NCBI RefSeq assembly: GCF_011386835.1 | Contig: NC_088797.1 | Span: 35,525,583 to 35,589,582, forward strand | Reading direction: 5' to 3' | Source: Chrysemys picta bellii | Taxonomy: Eukaryota > Chordata > Testudines > Emydidae | Length of the DNA: 64,000 nt | Shown: in pieces, positions 46,900 to 60,100 of the stretch | Layout: every line of letters starts with the position of its first letter | Numbering within the stretch: position 1 is the stretch's first letter | Made by a program: the position numbers and the translations under genes | Notes under the pieces: generated by a model | The model's database searches: none | Seen by the model: the letters and a program-made list of their open reading frames with translations, nothing else | Told to the model about the DNA's origin: nothing

Positions 46900-48260
46900 A
46901 GAGTCTGAGCTCCAGCCCCTTTGGCTGGCGGGCGGGAGGGAGGGGGCGGAATCAGAGGTGAAGCCGCGTATCGCGGCTCATAACTCAGCTCCTCCTCCAA
47001 CTTATGGCGATCGGCGATGGGTGCGGGGGCTGGAGCCACCCTAGTCTCGCCTCCAATTAGGTGGTAGGCAAGTGTGCGGGGGCTCTCCTCCAATGAGAGA
47101 CCAGGCTCCTCTAAAGAGGCGGTGTCACCCAGTCTTCGATCCAATGAGAGTGGAGACTCTCCGGTGAGGGACGGGTCGCTCTACTCCCCCGGAAACGTGC
47201 CGGGGGCGGTGCCTGCCTGCCCCTTCTCCAATGAGCGGGGCGACGCGATATTCCCCCCCCTTCCCGTGATGCATCGCGGCGAGCGGCCGCAGGACAGCCG
47301 TGACGAGCGACTCCATCCGGGTCCTGGGCGCCGCTCCGGGTCAGCCTGCAGCAGGTAATGGGGCTGCGGCGCCGCCATTGCTCGGGGGCAGCGCCCGGGT
47401 AGAGGCTTGCAGGGCGGGCGGACCTAGGGAGAATGGGGGCTTCCTGAGGCCCGGCCGCAGGCAGCGAGGCGCCGCGCGGAAGTAGGCCGGAAGGGGACGC
47501 CGTGCGGGTCCCTGCTGTCTGAGGGCAGGTGCTGGCTGCACCCTAGGGGCTGCCTGCTCGGTAGGAAGCAGCAGCTGGGCCGTGTCGTCTTCTGGCTGCT
47601 GCCTGTGGGGCGCGACCGCGTGTGTGGGGCGGGCTGAACCAGGGCTTCTCCCCGGGGGCGGCGAGGCCGCGCTCTGCCATGGTGCTGCTGCCGCCGCGGG
47701 TGGGGGCTCGCAACCGTCTCCCTCCGCTCACGTGTTTATGCATATAAGGTTTTTTCACCCCCCCCCTCAGACTAACGTGAAGTCCCGGAAGTGCCGCCCC
47801 CGGGCGCTGCTGATTGGCTATATGGTTTCCGTTCTCATGAGCGATAGGCTGTGAGGGCTGCTAGCGGCTGTGAACGTCACTTCCGCTATCAAGTTTGTGG
47901 GCAGGGGAGACCTTGGCGGGGAGGGGGTGCTCTCTTCCCCCGAAACCCTCCGGGCAACGGCAGCCGCCGATTCCTCTGCAGCCGGACGGGAGCGATCGGT
48001 GGCTTGAGCCGCCCACCCCCGCTTCGCTCCCGGCCCTTCTCGGGGAGACTCAGCTCTGCCTCCTTAATGGCGCGGGGAGGCAGGTGAGCCCCAGCTCCCG
48101 CTGCTCTGCGGGGACCGCCGGGAAACCCAGCATCCCCGGTGCCCTTGGCCGAAGTCGCTAGCGTCAGGCGGCTGTGGTGGGCAGGAGGATGCTGTTGCTG
48201 GGAAGGGCAGTTCGCAGCTAATAAGGACCGATGGGATGGAGTGACGGGGAAGCGCATGTG
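46900..48260 (+). promoter_or_regulatory. CpG island, probable let-7 host promoter
   Basis: GC- and CpG-rich sequence in an AT-rich region. Four CCAAT boxes on the plus strand start at 47053, 47090, 47141 and 47228, the last three followed by GAG. An inverted CCAAT is at 47813-47817, and ETS-like CCGGAAGT / ACTTCCG sites are at about 47785 and 47880. There is no TATA box. Plus-strand donors follow CAGCAG at 47354 and GGCAG at 48083. The three let-7 hairpins lie 14-15 kb downstream on the same strand. No open frame in the island looks real. Confidence 0.7.
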
Positions 48261-48341
48261 AAAACCCTCGGTGAGGTGAGTTACACTGCAGTGCCCTTTG
48301 AGCAGTTAACGAACTGTTAATGCGCTTTATCTCTTGGTTAG

Positions 48342-48442
48342 GCTTCAACAGATTTGACCAAAAACGTTTGAGGCTTTGACACTGCTGCTACGACCTGCAG
48401 GTATTGACAGCCGTGACTCGGATTTAAAACAGACCTGGTGGA
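48342..48442 (+). ncRNA. Candidate exon of the let-7 host transcript
   Basis: A pyrimidine-rich acceptor (TATCTCTTGGTTAG) and a strong donor (GTAAGT at 48443) bound 101 bases downstream of the CpG island. A further candidate acceptor is TTCCATTCCTGCAG at 48889. No conserved open frame. Supports a spliced non-coding primary let-7 transcript; RNA data would decide. Confidence 0.4.
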
Positions 48443-49429
48443 GTAAGTATAGGCTCCTTGAAATAAAAAAGGTGTTTCTGCTTGCACAATGAATTCCATG
48501 CTTAAGCACCTTGCACTTTTAGTTGGCTTTATTGTGTTGCATATTTAAGCACTAGCATTTTGAAGTATGTCTGGATGCAGCTATTATGCATAGCTGCTTG
48601 TATCTCATACCGGTTTGAATGATAAATTTGAGATTGGGAATAGTTCTCAGTTGCATTAGGTATTGCTGCAATATAGTTACCAGTGTTTATCATACAATCT
48701 ACTATTTATATTGGCTGCTGTAACTTTCATAGAAGAAACATTTGGATTATGTTCAACTGTAGAGAGAAGAGCTGCCAATGTAATTCTGATTTATTCAAGA
48801 ACAAGTGTTAACTGATAACAATGACAGGTGTGATACTGCAATTATAAGACTGATGAAATGAACTAATGCTCCTTTTTCCATTCCTGCAGCTGGGGGAAGG
48901 CAGAGTTTCAAATTTAGCAGACACTTATTGCCAAGAGGCTACAAATGATTGAGCCCAGGAGCAGGGTACTGAGCAAGTACACTGGTGGGAATTCAAGGAC
49001 CAGCTAGTGGGAGCTTGGTTCTTCACCTGGATATTGTACTTGAAAATGGGACTCTTTATTTTCATTGTCTTCTGGTAAATAGGTGTCTGGTAAATTTTGG
49101 AAGCCCTGCATATGAATAGGTTGGTGGAAATGCTGCTGAGGATAAGTTCAGAGAGGCAAATGGAGTATTGATTTTTTATTTATTTATTTATTTTTAAACT
49201 GGGGTGTGGTAGTGTGGAATTGGAACAGATAAACATAGAGTAAATTACTATATATGAGGAAATATAAGGAGGAAGGAAGGAGAGTGGCATGACTTGATTA
49301 ATCTGTAAATATCTACATCTGGAATAAATACTTGATAATGGACTTTTCAGTCCACAGAAAAGGTTACATGATCCAACGGCTGGAAGTTGAAGCTAGATAA
49401 ATTCTGATTGGAAATGACAGTGAGGGCAA

Positions 49430-49615
49430 TTTAAGAGTTGAAAATATTTACCAAAGGTTGTGGTGGATTCTCCATCACTGGCAATTTTTAAATCAAGACT
49501 GGATTTAAAAAAAAAATGCTCTAGGAATTTTTTGGGGGGAAGTTCTATAGCTTGCAACTAACAGGAGGTCAGACTAGATGATCACAGAAGTCCCTTTGGA
49601 TCTTGAACTCTAGGC
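49430..49615 (+). repeat. CR1 LINE 3' end
   Basis: Includes GGTGGATTCTCCATCACTGG and the terminal GGTCAGACTAGATGATCACA and CCCTTTGGATCTTGAA. Confidence 0.75.
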
Positions 49616-49619
49616 ATCT

Positions 49620-51190
49620 GTGAAGCCAGTGAGAGAGAAAGGTAACACCAAAGGGAGATATTAAGTTGTATTAAAAAAGAAGTTGACTGATTCATATTTA
49701 AATACATAAATAGTATGTAGCTGTTGCAGGAGCTGCGGTGGCATAGGATAACTTTCTTCCTGGCTAGTAATTGTCAATATTTTTAATCTGTTAAAGGATA
49801 GAGCGCAAAACAACATTGTACCAAGTAGGTCTTGCCATTATCTTGTATTAGCTTACCATAAAATCCTTGAATTTGGTGTATGCTATTAACATACCACTAA
49901 TGATTTTCTTGCACTGCTTACTCTTCAAATCTCTTTAAGGATTTTTAATCTATTGTAAGTGTAAACTAATTCCCTCTGACTCAAGGTCATCATGGCCCCT
50001 TGCCTCCATTTATAACTAATTTATCTATAAAAATTATATTCTTGGGAAAGCAGATCTATTAAAAAGATTTGCTCTTACGTAAGAAGTGTCATGAGAAATA
50101 AATAAAATGCTAAAAATGTGCTAGTTTGATCTTTTTTTAAAAGAATCCAGCAGGGCATAAATGTACATTTAGTGCCTAAAGAATAAAATTGATCATGAAA
50201 AGTTGGATCAAATTCTGCTGGGGGGTTTGAGATAGCATTTCTTGAGCAGAATTATGATTTTTTTGTACTTCAAAAAGCATTTAATGATTTTATTTTTATT
50301 GAACTTCTAATTCTTTACAGTAGAGGTGAATGTATCTTAAAATCCCAAGATATAGGAAAAAATCCAGCAATTGGGACTTCACTTTAACAGATGTCTAATA
50401 AATGGTTCCTATAGTCAAATTTGGCTTGATCTGTTTGTCATAATATTTTATATATTGATGGTTACATTAATTTTGGTATAGGCTTGTTTAAGTATAGTCT
50501 CCAGAGAATGCCATTCACAAATTGTTATCTCAAGTTCTCAATTATTCAAATCTGATTACAATAAGGATTACTGGAAGGGCGGTTACTGAACAACCATTTA
50601 ACATTGTCATAGTGAAGGTCTTGTAATTTATTACTGAAAATTTATCAAGTTTGCTAAAGATTGCACTTCAATTGTTTTATCGTCCTATTCTAGCCCTTAT
50701 CTTGAAACACTAGTTAGAATTAAAGGGAGCTTCTAAATTCTTTAGGACTTCATTTTATAGTATTTTGATTTATAATGTGCTAATTAACACACTTTTTGTA
50801 TTGGGTGTTAGCCTGCTATCTATATGAACAGCATACAAATTAAGAGGTTGCATAGGTTACTTGAAAAGACTAAAATGTAATTATCTTGCATGTGAAGATT
50901 GGAGAGGATTGGTACAATAATTGAGTACTTACACGATTTTTCAGAGCAGTAGAAATCATTCTTGTTTTAGTTTCCATTTGACAAATGCCTTCTAATTTCC
51001 CCTTAATTTTTAACTAGTAGTTGGAAGATCCCTTCGGATTTGAAGTACCTTAGAAAATTTACAAGAGACATTCCAGGAGCTGTAAAGATCAATAGAAAAG
51101 TTAAATTGTGTTATGGATTGCTGCACCTCTACCTGAAAACTAAAATCAGTGAGAGTTAAGCACCCGAGTACCTTTGTGAATCCCACTTAA
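49620..51190. other. Intronic or intergenic DNA, no gene seen
   Basis: AT-rich sequence without recognised elements. Confidence 0.5.
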
Positions 51191-51250
51191 ATGTCTGCAA
51201 AAAGAACAGGAGTACTTGTGGCACCTTAGAGACTAACAAATTTATTTGAG

Positions 51251-51290
51251 CATAAGCTTTCGTGGGCTACAGCCCACTTCATCAGATGCA
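51251..51290 (-). ncRNA. Hammerhead-ribozyme-like core in Penelope 3' UTR
   Basis: On the minus strand CTGATGA (51279-51285), a hairpin GTGGGC-TGTA-GCCCAC and GAAA (51258-51261) occur in the order of a hammerhead core. Flanking GCAT and ATGC could pair as a short stem. Hammerhead motifs are known in Penelope-like elements. Stem III and the cleavage site are not clear here. Confidence 0.5.
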
Positions 51291-51514
51291 TAGAATGGAA
51301 CATATAGTAAGAAGATATATATACACACACACATACATACACACAGAAAACATGAAAAAGTGGAAGTAGCCATACCAACTGTAAGAGACTAATTAAGTAA
51401 GATGAGCTATTATCAGCAGGAGGGGGGGGGAAATCTTTTGTAATGATAATCAAGATGGCCCATTTTAGACAGTTGACAAGAAGGTGTGAAGATACTTAAC
51501 GTGGGGAAATAGAT

Positions 51515-52210
51515 TCAGTATGTGTAATGACCCAGCCACTCCCAGTCTCTGTTCAAACCCAAGTTAATGGTATCTAGTTTGCATGTTAATTCAAGCTCAG
51601 CAGTTTCTTGATGGAGTCTGTTTTTGAAGCTTTTCTGTTGCAAAATTGCCACCTTTAAGTCTGTTACTGAATGGCCAGAGAGGCTGAAGTGTTCTCCTAC
51701 TGGTTTTTGAATATTATAATTCCTGATGTCAGATTTGTGTCCATTTATTCTTTTGCATAGAGACTGTCCGGTTTGGCTAATGTACATGGCCGAGGGGCAT
51801 TGCTGGCACATGATGGCATATATCACATTGATAGATGTGCAGGTGAATGAGCCCCTGATGGCGTGGCTAATGTGATTAGGTCCTATGATGATGTCATTTG
51901 AATAAATATGTGGACAGAGTTGGCACTGGGCTTTGTTGCAAGGATAGGTTCGTGGGTTAGTATTTTTGTTCTGTGGTCTGTGGTTGCTTGTGAGTATTTG
52001 CTTCAGGTTGGGGGGTTGTCTGTAAGCGAGGACAGGTCTGTCTCCCAAGATCTGTGGGAGTGAGGGATCATCTTTCAGGATAGGTTGTAGATCTTTGATG
52101 ATGCGCTGGAGACGTTTTAGTTGGGGGCTGACGGTGACAGCTAGTTCTGTTATTTTCTTTGGGCCTGTCCTGTAGTAGGTGACTTCTGGGTACTCTTGTG
52201 GCTCTGTCAA
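51515..52210 (-). pseudogene. Penelope linker and GIY-YIG endonuclease
   Basis: 231 codons. A linker comes first, then a Cys-containing segment (CNKAQCQLCPHI) and the GIY-YIG domain (NVIYAIMCQQCPSAMYISQT). The Gly of YIG is replaced by Ser relative to the 45.9-kb copy, so the nuclease would probably be impaired. Confidence 0.8.
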
Positions 52211-52224
52211 TCTGTTTTTTCACT

Positions 52225-52689
52225 TCAGCAGGTGGGTATTGTAGTTTTAAGAATGCTTGATAGAGATCTTGTAGGTGTTTGTCTCTGTCTTAGGGGTTGG
52301 AACAAATGCGGTTGTATCTTAGAGCTTGGCTTTAGACAATGGATCATGTGGTGTCCTGGATGGAAACTGGAGGCATGTAGGTAAGTATAGCGGTCAGTAG
52401 GTTTCTGGTATAGGGTGGTGTTTATGTGACCATCGCTTATTAGCACAATAGTGTCCAGGAAATGGACCGCTTGTGTGGATTGGTCTAGGCTGAGGTTGAT
52501 GGTGGGATGGAAATTGTTGAAATCATGGTGGAATTCCTCAAGGGCTTCTTTTCCATGGGTCCAGATGATGAAGATGTCATCAATGTAGCGCAAGTAGAGT
52601 AGGGGCGTTAGGGGACGAGAGCTAAGGAAACGTTGTTCTAAGTCAGCCATAAAAATGTTGGCATACTGGGGGGCCATGTGGGTACCCAT
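52225..52689 (-). pseudogene. Penelope reverse transcriptase C-terminal part
   Basis: MGTHMAPQYANIFM followed by the catalytic LRYIDDIFIIW, then the thumb region (HFLDTIVLISDGHINTTLYQ). The frame breaks at about 52215, where the linker and endonuclease continue in another frame. The 5' half of the reverse transcriptase is missing. Confidence 0.8.
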
Positions 52690-52745
52690 AGCAGTGCCGC
52701 TGACTTGAAGGTATATATTGTCCCCAAATGTGAAATAGTTGTGGG

Positions 52746-53541
52746 TCTATTTGTCATTGTTAAACCTTTAATTATTCAGTCCTCTAATCAGTTTATATTG
52801 ACACCTGAAATTAACCTAGGGATATGTGTGAGACAACTGCTCCGTTAATGGGAACAAATCAACTATTTTTCTCAGGTGTTAATCCTCACAGAAGAACACA
52901 AGGGAATGAAGTAGGAAAACATAAGGATGCATGTGGACTTCTTGTTACAATGTCTTTTAAAAGAATGACACCTTAATTTTGATTCAGGCATAAGTCCAAC
53001 TTATGCTTTTCCCTTTATTAAATTTCTCTCAATACACCACCTTCTGAAAAGCATATCAGGTGGGGGATTAAATATCAGAAGTAAACAATTGATATTTGAT
53101 ATTATGAAGTAAACATTCCCCATCAAGGGAGTACATAATATCATAATGGAAACACATGCATAATGAAACAGACATTTCAGGGGGCATACATAACTGGCAC
53201 TCTAATTGTTCTGTGAAAGACAGTGGTTCAGAATGCTGTAGTTCTTCAGCTAGCTAAAAAAGGAAATAGCAAACTTCTTCTGGTCAGTGGAAGACTGTAT
53301 TATTATAACAGTTGATTCTAAATGATAGTGAGATCAGCAATGTCAGTGGTTTATGTAAAAACTGGGCAATAATTTGGAGTGGTTGTAGTTAGAAAAAACA
53401 GTGCTTTGTTCTGTACTTTTATTTCAGTTATGTCAAACATGTTTGTTTACAAATTAAAATGTTTGTTCCAGCATCAGCACTGCATGCTCAACCTGGTATC
53501 TAATTGGTTCTCTTTGCTATATACATAACCTACCTTCAATA
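52746..53541. other. No gene seen
   Basis: AT-rich sequence without recognised elements. Confidence 0.5.
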
Positions 53542-53549
53542 GTTTATGG

Positions 53550-53929
53550 CAGGGGTGGCCAACCTGTGGCTCTGGAGCAGTTAGTATGCGGCTCCTTGTA
53601 TAGACACCGACTCTGGGGCTGGAGCTACAGGCGCCAACTTTCCAATGTGCCGGGGGTGCTCACTGCTCAATCTCTGGCTCTGCCAGAGGCCCTGCCCCTA
53701 CTCCACCCCTTCCCGCCCCCTTCCCTGAGCCTGCGGTGCCCTCGCACCTCCCTCCTCAGAGCCTCCTGCATGCCACGAAACAACTGATGGGCAGGGCTGC
53801 CAGTGGGTAGGAGGCGCTGGGAGTGGGACGGGGGAGCTGATGGGGGGCTGCTGATGTATTATGGTGGCGCTTTGGCAATGCACATTGGTAAATTCTGGCT
53901 CCTTCTCAGGATCAGGTTGGCCACCCCTG
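53550..53929. mobile_element. hAT-type element, 380 bp
   Basis: Ends CAGGGGTGGCCAACC and GGTTGGCCACCCCTG are 15-bp inverted repeats. GTTTATGG flanks both sides (53542-53549 and 53930-53937). No coding capacity. Confidence 0.9.
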
Positions 53930-54363
53930 GTTTATGGTCTTGGAGTTAAGAGTAGCTGGTGATTTTGATACAGCAGATAAAACTAGATTGCTTCTTGCAT
54001 GCTTGCTGTTGTATTGCTAGAAAAAAACCTATGGCCTCTAGGCCCTTTATGTCTGTAAAACAGTCTCAATCTCTGGAGGTAGGTAAACACTTGCATCCAT
54101 TTTACAGATGGTAAAATGAAGTACAGATTAAATGACTTGAAAGGTATACAGCAAGTTACTAGCAGAGCTGTTTGATTAGAAGGCAGGACTCTGAGATTCG
54201 TTCTTCAAACCTTGATTATATTGCCTTTAAGTAAACGAAGCAAAGATTTGGGCATCAAGGTGTGTTGTCTACTTTTCTGACCATAGCATTATCACTTGTT
54301 CATGAAGTTATTACAGATATTTAGGTTAATGTATAATTTTGTCTGAAGAGATTTGATCTATAG

Positions 54364-54655
54364 CAGGAGTCAGCAACCTTTCAGAAGTGGTGTGCTGAGT
54401 CTTCATTTATTCACTCTAATTTAAGGTTTCATGTGCCAGTAATACATTTTAAAGTTTTTAGAAGGTCTCTTTCTATAAGTCTGTAATATATAACTAAACT
54501 ATTGTTGTATGTAAAGTAAATAAGAAGCTTCATTTAAAATTAAATTAAAATGTAGAGCTCCCCGGAACGGTGGTTAGGATCCGGGCAATGTGAGTGCCAC
54601 TGAAAATCAGCTCGTGTGCCGCCTTTGGCATGTGTGCCATAGGTTGCCTAGCTTG
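54364..54655. mobile_element. hAT-type element, 292 bp
   Basis: Begins CAGGAGTCAGCAACC and ends GGTTGCCTAGCTTG. Flanked by ATCTATAG and GTCTATAG, an 8-bp duplication with one change. Confidence 0.8.
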
Positions 54656-55221
54656 GTCTATAGCATGCAGTGGACAGGCAGCATGTATCAATATCTGGCC
54701 AACAGATTTACTACCCTAGAAGTAATACACTGAAGTTAACAGCTTTTTAAAGTTTGTTGGGTACAGTAGGCAATAGTGACTTTCTAATTTTGTTTTTGTA
54801 AATCCTTTATCTACAAACATGTCTAGTACTCCTGGCGCAGGTACCTCTCAATTCTTAGAGAGACAGACCTCAATATCAGATATTCCTGTTTGCAATCATT
54901 CACTGAAATTAGAAGTAATGTAAAATGCTTTGATACAGTCACTTTGAACCATTGATTTAAATCAGATTTAGACTTTGTAAATCTATTTGAAAACTTGTGC
55001 TATTGAGACTTTATAGTATTTATAATGTAGCATATGAATTTTAAACTAAAGCGCCACTAGTTGGAGTATTTTGAGTTGTACAAAATTTACTACAGCAAAA
55101 AAGTGAAAATTAATGTCCTGATCTTGTAAACACCGAAGCAAATACATAACTCTATTCACCATGTATAGTCCAATTGTCTTCAGTGGGACTAGCAGGACCA
55201 AGTACTGATTTTGCCACAGAT

Positions 55222-55305
55222 CCCTAAGTGGCCCCCTCAAGGATTGAACTCACAACCCTGGGTTTAGCAGGCCAATACTCAAACCACTTAGTAATTGCTA
55301 CTCCT
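55222..55305 (-). repeat. Cry I-type SINE fragment
   Basis: Reverse complement of the tRNA-like part of the 25.4-kb SINE, including AACCCTGGGTTTAGCAGGCC. The CR1-like tail is missing. Confidence 0.75.
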
Positions 55306-55714
55306 GAGTTGAAAATTGGATATGGAAACAGAGCAGTGTCACCATTCCAAGGTCCTAGATAAGATGAAATGGAACTTCACTAGAATTTTTTCTTAGAAAT
55401 TTCTATATCTTATCATCTCCAGAGTTGTAAGAGCTGAAAATACACTAGCAGCAACCATTTCCTGGGTCCAGTTTCCCTTCTTTCACAATTGGGAGAATGT
55501 GTTGGTGGGCATGAGCTATTAGTGTCTTAGGTTGTAATGTAGGAAGACACAGATTAAACAAAAGATAAATAACATAAGCAAATAATTCAGCTTTTTAAAA
55601 CTTAAGCCTACACATTTTAGCAAGTCTCATAATATAAGCAGAACAATTCCCCACATAAGATTAGTCTGTATATTAGAATTTTAAATGTATTCTGAAAGCT
55701 CAGTGAAAAATTAG

Positions 55715-57130
55715 CTCTAGAACCATAGACATTAAGGTCAGAAGGGACTATTATGATCTTCTAGTCTGACCTCCTGCATGATGCAGGCCACAGAATCTCA
55801 CCCAGCCACTCTTGTATCAAACCCCTAACCTATGTCTGAGCTATTGAAGTCCTCAAATCGTGGATTAAAGACTTCAAGGTGCAGAGAATCCTCCAGCAAG
55901 TGACCTGTGCCTCACACTGCAGAGGAAGGTCAATCTGCCCTGGAGGAAAATTCCTTCCCAACCCCAAATATGGCGATCAGCTAAATCCTGAGCATGTGGG
56001 CAAGACTCACCAGCCAGACACCCAAGAAAGAATTCTCTGTAGTAACTCAGATCCCAACCCATCTAACATCCCATCACAGGCCATTGGGCATATTTACTGC
56101 TAATAGCCAAAGATCAATTAATTGCCAAAATTAGGCTATCCCATCATACCATCCCCTCCATAAACTTATCAAGCTTAGTCTTGAAGCCAGATATGTCTTT
56201 TGTTCCCTTTGGAAGGCTGTTCCAGAACTTCACTCCTCTGATGGTTAGAAACCTTCATCTAATTTCAAGTCTAAACTTCCTGATGGTCAGTTTATAGCCA
56301 CTTGTTCTTGTGTCCACATTGGTACTGGGCTTAAATAATTCCTCTCCCTTCCTGGTATTTATCCCTCTGATATATTTATAGAGAGCAATCATATCTCCCC
56401 TTGGCCTTCTTTTGGTTAGGCTAAACAAGCCAGCCTCTTGGAGTCTCCTTTCATAAGACAGGTTTTCCATTCCTCGGATCATCCTAGTAGCCCTTCTCTG
56501 TACCTGTTCCAGTTTGAATTCATCCTTCTTAAACATGGGAGACCAGAACTGCACACAATATTCCAGATGAGGTCTCACTGTCTTATATAATGGTACTTGT
56601 ATAACACCTCCTTATCTCTACTGGAAATACCTCGCCTGATGCATCCCAAGATCGCATTAGCTTTTTTTCACGGCCATATCACATTGGCGGATCATGGTCA
56701 TCCTGTGATCAACCAATACTCCCTAGGTCCTTCTCCTCCTCTGTTACTTCCAACTGATGCGTCCCCAGCTTATAACAAAAAATCTTGTTATTAATCCCTA
56801 AATGCATGACCTTGCACTTTTCACTGTTCAGTTTCATCCTATTACTATTTCTTCAGTTTACAAGGTCATCCAGATCTTCCAGTATGATATCCCGGTCCTT
56901 CTCTGTATTGGCAATACCTCCCAGCTTTGTGTCATCCGCAAGCTTTATTCGCACATTCCCGCTTTTTGTGCCACGATCAGTAATAAAAAGATTAAATGAA
57001 TTAGTCCCAAAACTGATCCCTGAGGAACTCCACTACTAACTTCCCTCTAGCCTGACAGTTCACCTTTCCGTACAACCCATTGTAGTCTCCCCTTTAACCT
57101 GTTCCTTATCCATCTTTCAAGTAAACAAAC
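55715..57130 (-). mobile_element. CR1 LINE, minus strand, 5'-truncated
   Basis: The 3' terminus is near 55715 (ACATTAAGGTCAGAAGGGAC). The end of the reverse transcriptase ORF is at 56255-56578 (LEYCVQFWSPMFKKDEFKLE), and 56600-57130 carries upstream coding sequence with frame breaks. Confidence 0.85.
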
Positions 57131-60100
57131 AAGTCCCAATAATAACCGAAGCAATCGTCAGGTGGGACCTGGTGTGCAAATGAGTCCCAGTGGCACTGTG
57201 AAGAGTAGCTGGATTTGTGGGTAGCTCAACTCAGGTTCTACTCTGGCTATGAACACCTCGGGAATGGAGGTTGTTCATAACTCTGAAATGTTCGTAATGG
57301 AACAAAACGTTAGGGTTGTTCTTTCAAAAGCTTACAACTGAACATTGACTTAATACAGCTTTGAAACTTTACTATGCAGAAGAAAAATGCTATTTTACCT
57401 TTATTTTTTTAGTAGTTTACGTTTAACACAGTACTGCATTGTATTTGCTTTTTTCCCCCTCTGCTGCTGCCTGATTAGAACCAGAAGTGTGCAAATAAGG
57501 GGTGTGGGTGACTGGTTAGTTCATAATTCTGGTGTTTAACTCTGAGGTTTTAATGTATTGTAGAGCTGCTGCTCTAGAGGAGATCTGGGACTGAAATTAA
57601 AGCCCAGATTGGAAGTTTAGAACTCTGTTCTAGAGGAAATCCTGCTGGTCTGGTGGAGACTAGGATGCCCTGAATTCACTTCTGCTGACTATTGCAGCTG
57701 TAATGGGGAGATCTGGGATTTTGGTAGATTGTCCTGGATGACTACCTGGTAAAGTTATATGCAGGGGAGAAGCCGTACCTGGTGACCACAGGCAACTCCC
57801 ATTGGAGCAGAGTAATGAGCAGTAAACTTGCCCATTGCACCTGGTTGGTCCTATATGAAAATATAAATTAATCCATTTTATCTTGCTTATTCAGTACAGT
57901 ACCATACTTCTTCACTTCTATAGTTGTGAAGATTAAGACCTGTGGAACTTGCATTTCGCTTATTTCAGTGAATTTAAAATATACTATAACTAAATGTGAC
58001 AATCACTAGTTGACTATAGAATGCAAAACTTACAGGTGTGACTGCTTGTACTGTAGGTATTTACTACTTGTGCATCTCAAACTGAGGTAACTAACAATAG
58101 AAATACAAATTGAAAGTCCAAACACCTGATTATTCTTTTTTTTAGAACTTGAATTTTGTTGTTACATTGAGTTCTTAGTCTGCCTGCATTTCATAAACAT
58201 ATATAAAGACATTTGCTATAAAACTTCTTGAGATATTTTAAAATGTGGTTGTCATTTTCTGGAAGTTATATTTGCTAAACTTCCAAAATACAAAAAATTC
58301 TCTATTTAATTCTTTCATCTGGTTTGGGGAGAGGAAGTCATCAATTCTATATTGCACTGCTCTTTAAAAATGCCACAATAGTTCCAGTCAGGAACAGTAA
58401 ATTCTAAGTCTCTCCTTAGGAAAAGGAAATTGGAATTTATAGGAACTTTTTTGGAATAAAAACTGAGAATTAATCCACAACTTCACCCATCAGAGGATTA
58501 AAAAATACTGGGCTTCTAGAAAGCAGAGAACTTTTTAAAATTATAGTCCAAAAGAGTGTTTTTCATTAAGAATAAAATGCCTTAAGATTTAAAGGCCACT
58601 GAAACCCATTTACAATCATTTTGAAAAAATGGACTTTACTTCAGTATCTTGTGATGCATATTTATTTTCACAACTAGATAATATAACAAACATAGAATGC
58701 TTTTGCCATTCAAATGGAGGTTAGCACTGATATATGTTGGATTAAATGTATAGCTCAAAACAGTGAAGAAAATGAGTGGTGGCTGCCCTACCATCCATCC
58801 ATGGCCGGTTATTGCAGCATGTAATCAACAGCTATTATCTTGAAGCATAATCTGATGAATAGATTATAAAACTTGGAGTCACACTGAGTCTACTTCCCAT
58901 TCTGGCTTGCTGTATGATGACCAATGGCATCTTCCTCATTGGTAAAATGAGGAATGAATATACTCATGCTGGTATTTGAGATTTCGTTAAAGTGCTTTAA
59001 GACTCTAGGACAGAATGCATTATAAAAGTACTATATTAGAGTTTAATTTCATTACATCCTTGCTCAGGTACGGTTTGTCTGACAAACTTAATACCAAAAA
59101 GTGCCTGTATGGGGAAAATGTTTTTTCTTACATTGAGTTGAAAGCAACTACAGGCACTTGTATATTGAGGACCAGCAAGCTAGTCTGGTGATGGAGAGGG
59201 GAAATGATTTGCAGCCTCCCAATTTCTTGTTACAAGTTAATATGGGAATTTTGTAGCTACAGAAGTAAAACTAAGGCAGAGCCTTGCATGCTTTTTGTGG
59301 TTACCAATATGTTGTCTTAACTTCTGTAATGCAAAATTATGAAAATGCCACACTGGTTTCAACAACATTTACAATATAAACTTCCAATAAGTGTCTACTT
59401 TGTGTATGAGAGTTAGAGCAATGGGCTTCCAGTAATGCAGTTTTACTGTCTTATAGTTCGTGTTTTTGGTATGCTATGTTGCCCTGTAACTGTTTGTTGT
59501 GAACAATTTTAGAAGCATTTAAAACTCTCTATACAGCTTTGGATTTTAAGGGTGTAGTGTAGAAATTTAGACTTTTAGTGCTTTTGCAGATTTGTTATGC
59601 ATCTTGGATTTCATTAAACCTACTGGAGTCTAGAGCAGGGATCTGCAACCTTTGGCACATGGCACATGCTCCCTGGCAGGCTGGGCCGGTTTGTTTACCT
59701 GCCGCGTCTGCATCTTCTCCCAGTGCTACTGTTGAAATTTATTTCCGTTTTGGGAATTAGGACCAACTGCTTATGCCGATCTGTGCAATGAAATAATTAA
59801 AAATTAAATTATGATAGGAATAAGGTTCATGAAAGTAGATCTGGGGTTTATGCTAATCCATGGCAGACTCTTAAAAGCAATCCAATAAAATTCATTGTCA
59901 ATATTTGTACAAATGAAGGTACAGCACTGAAGAATTTTGGAAACTTTTGCTTTTATGTTTGCTGTTCATGGAGGAATAATGTCATCTGTTTGTATATAAA
60001 TGCACTGGATCATGGGTTGTATTTTTTTTGGCAAGGACATTAATGTGTTGGGAGCTCTTCTATTAAGGCTTTGTTTGAAGACTTGTCTGAGAATCTTAAA

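Larger units (their letters stand above)
51195..52745 (-). mobile_element. Penelope-like element, 5'-truncated
   Basis: A longer copy of the family at 45.5 kb. On the minus strand it carries the end of the reverse transcriptase, the GIY-YIG domain and a 3' UTR containing a hammerhead-like motif. Minus-strand 5' truncation is at about 52745. A microsatellite-like ATATACACACAC stretch lies in the 3' UTR. Confidence 0.85.

Noticed and set aside
47074..48257. Open frames in the CpG island
   Set aside because: CpG-island composition makes chance frames. Codon patterns and motifs do not support a protein, and the context fits a non-coding promoter and first exons.
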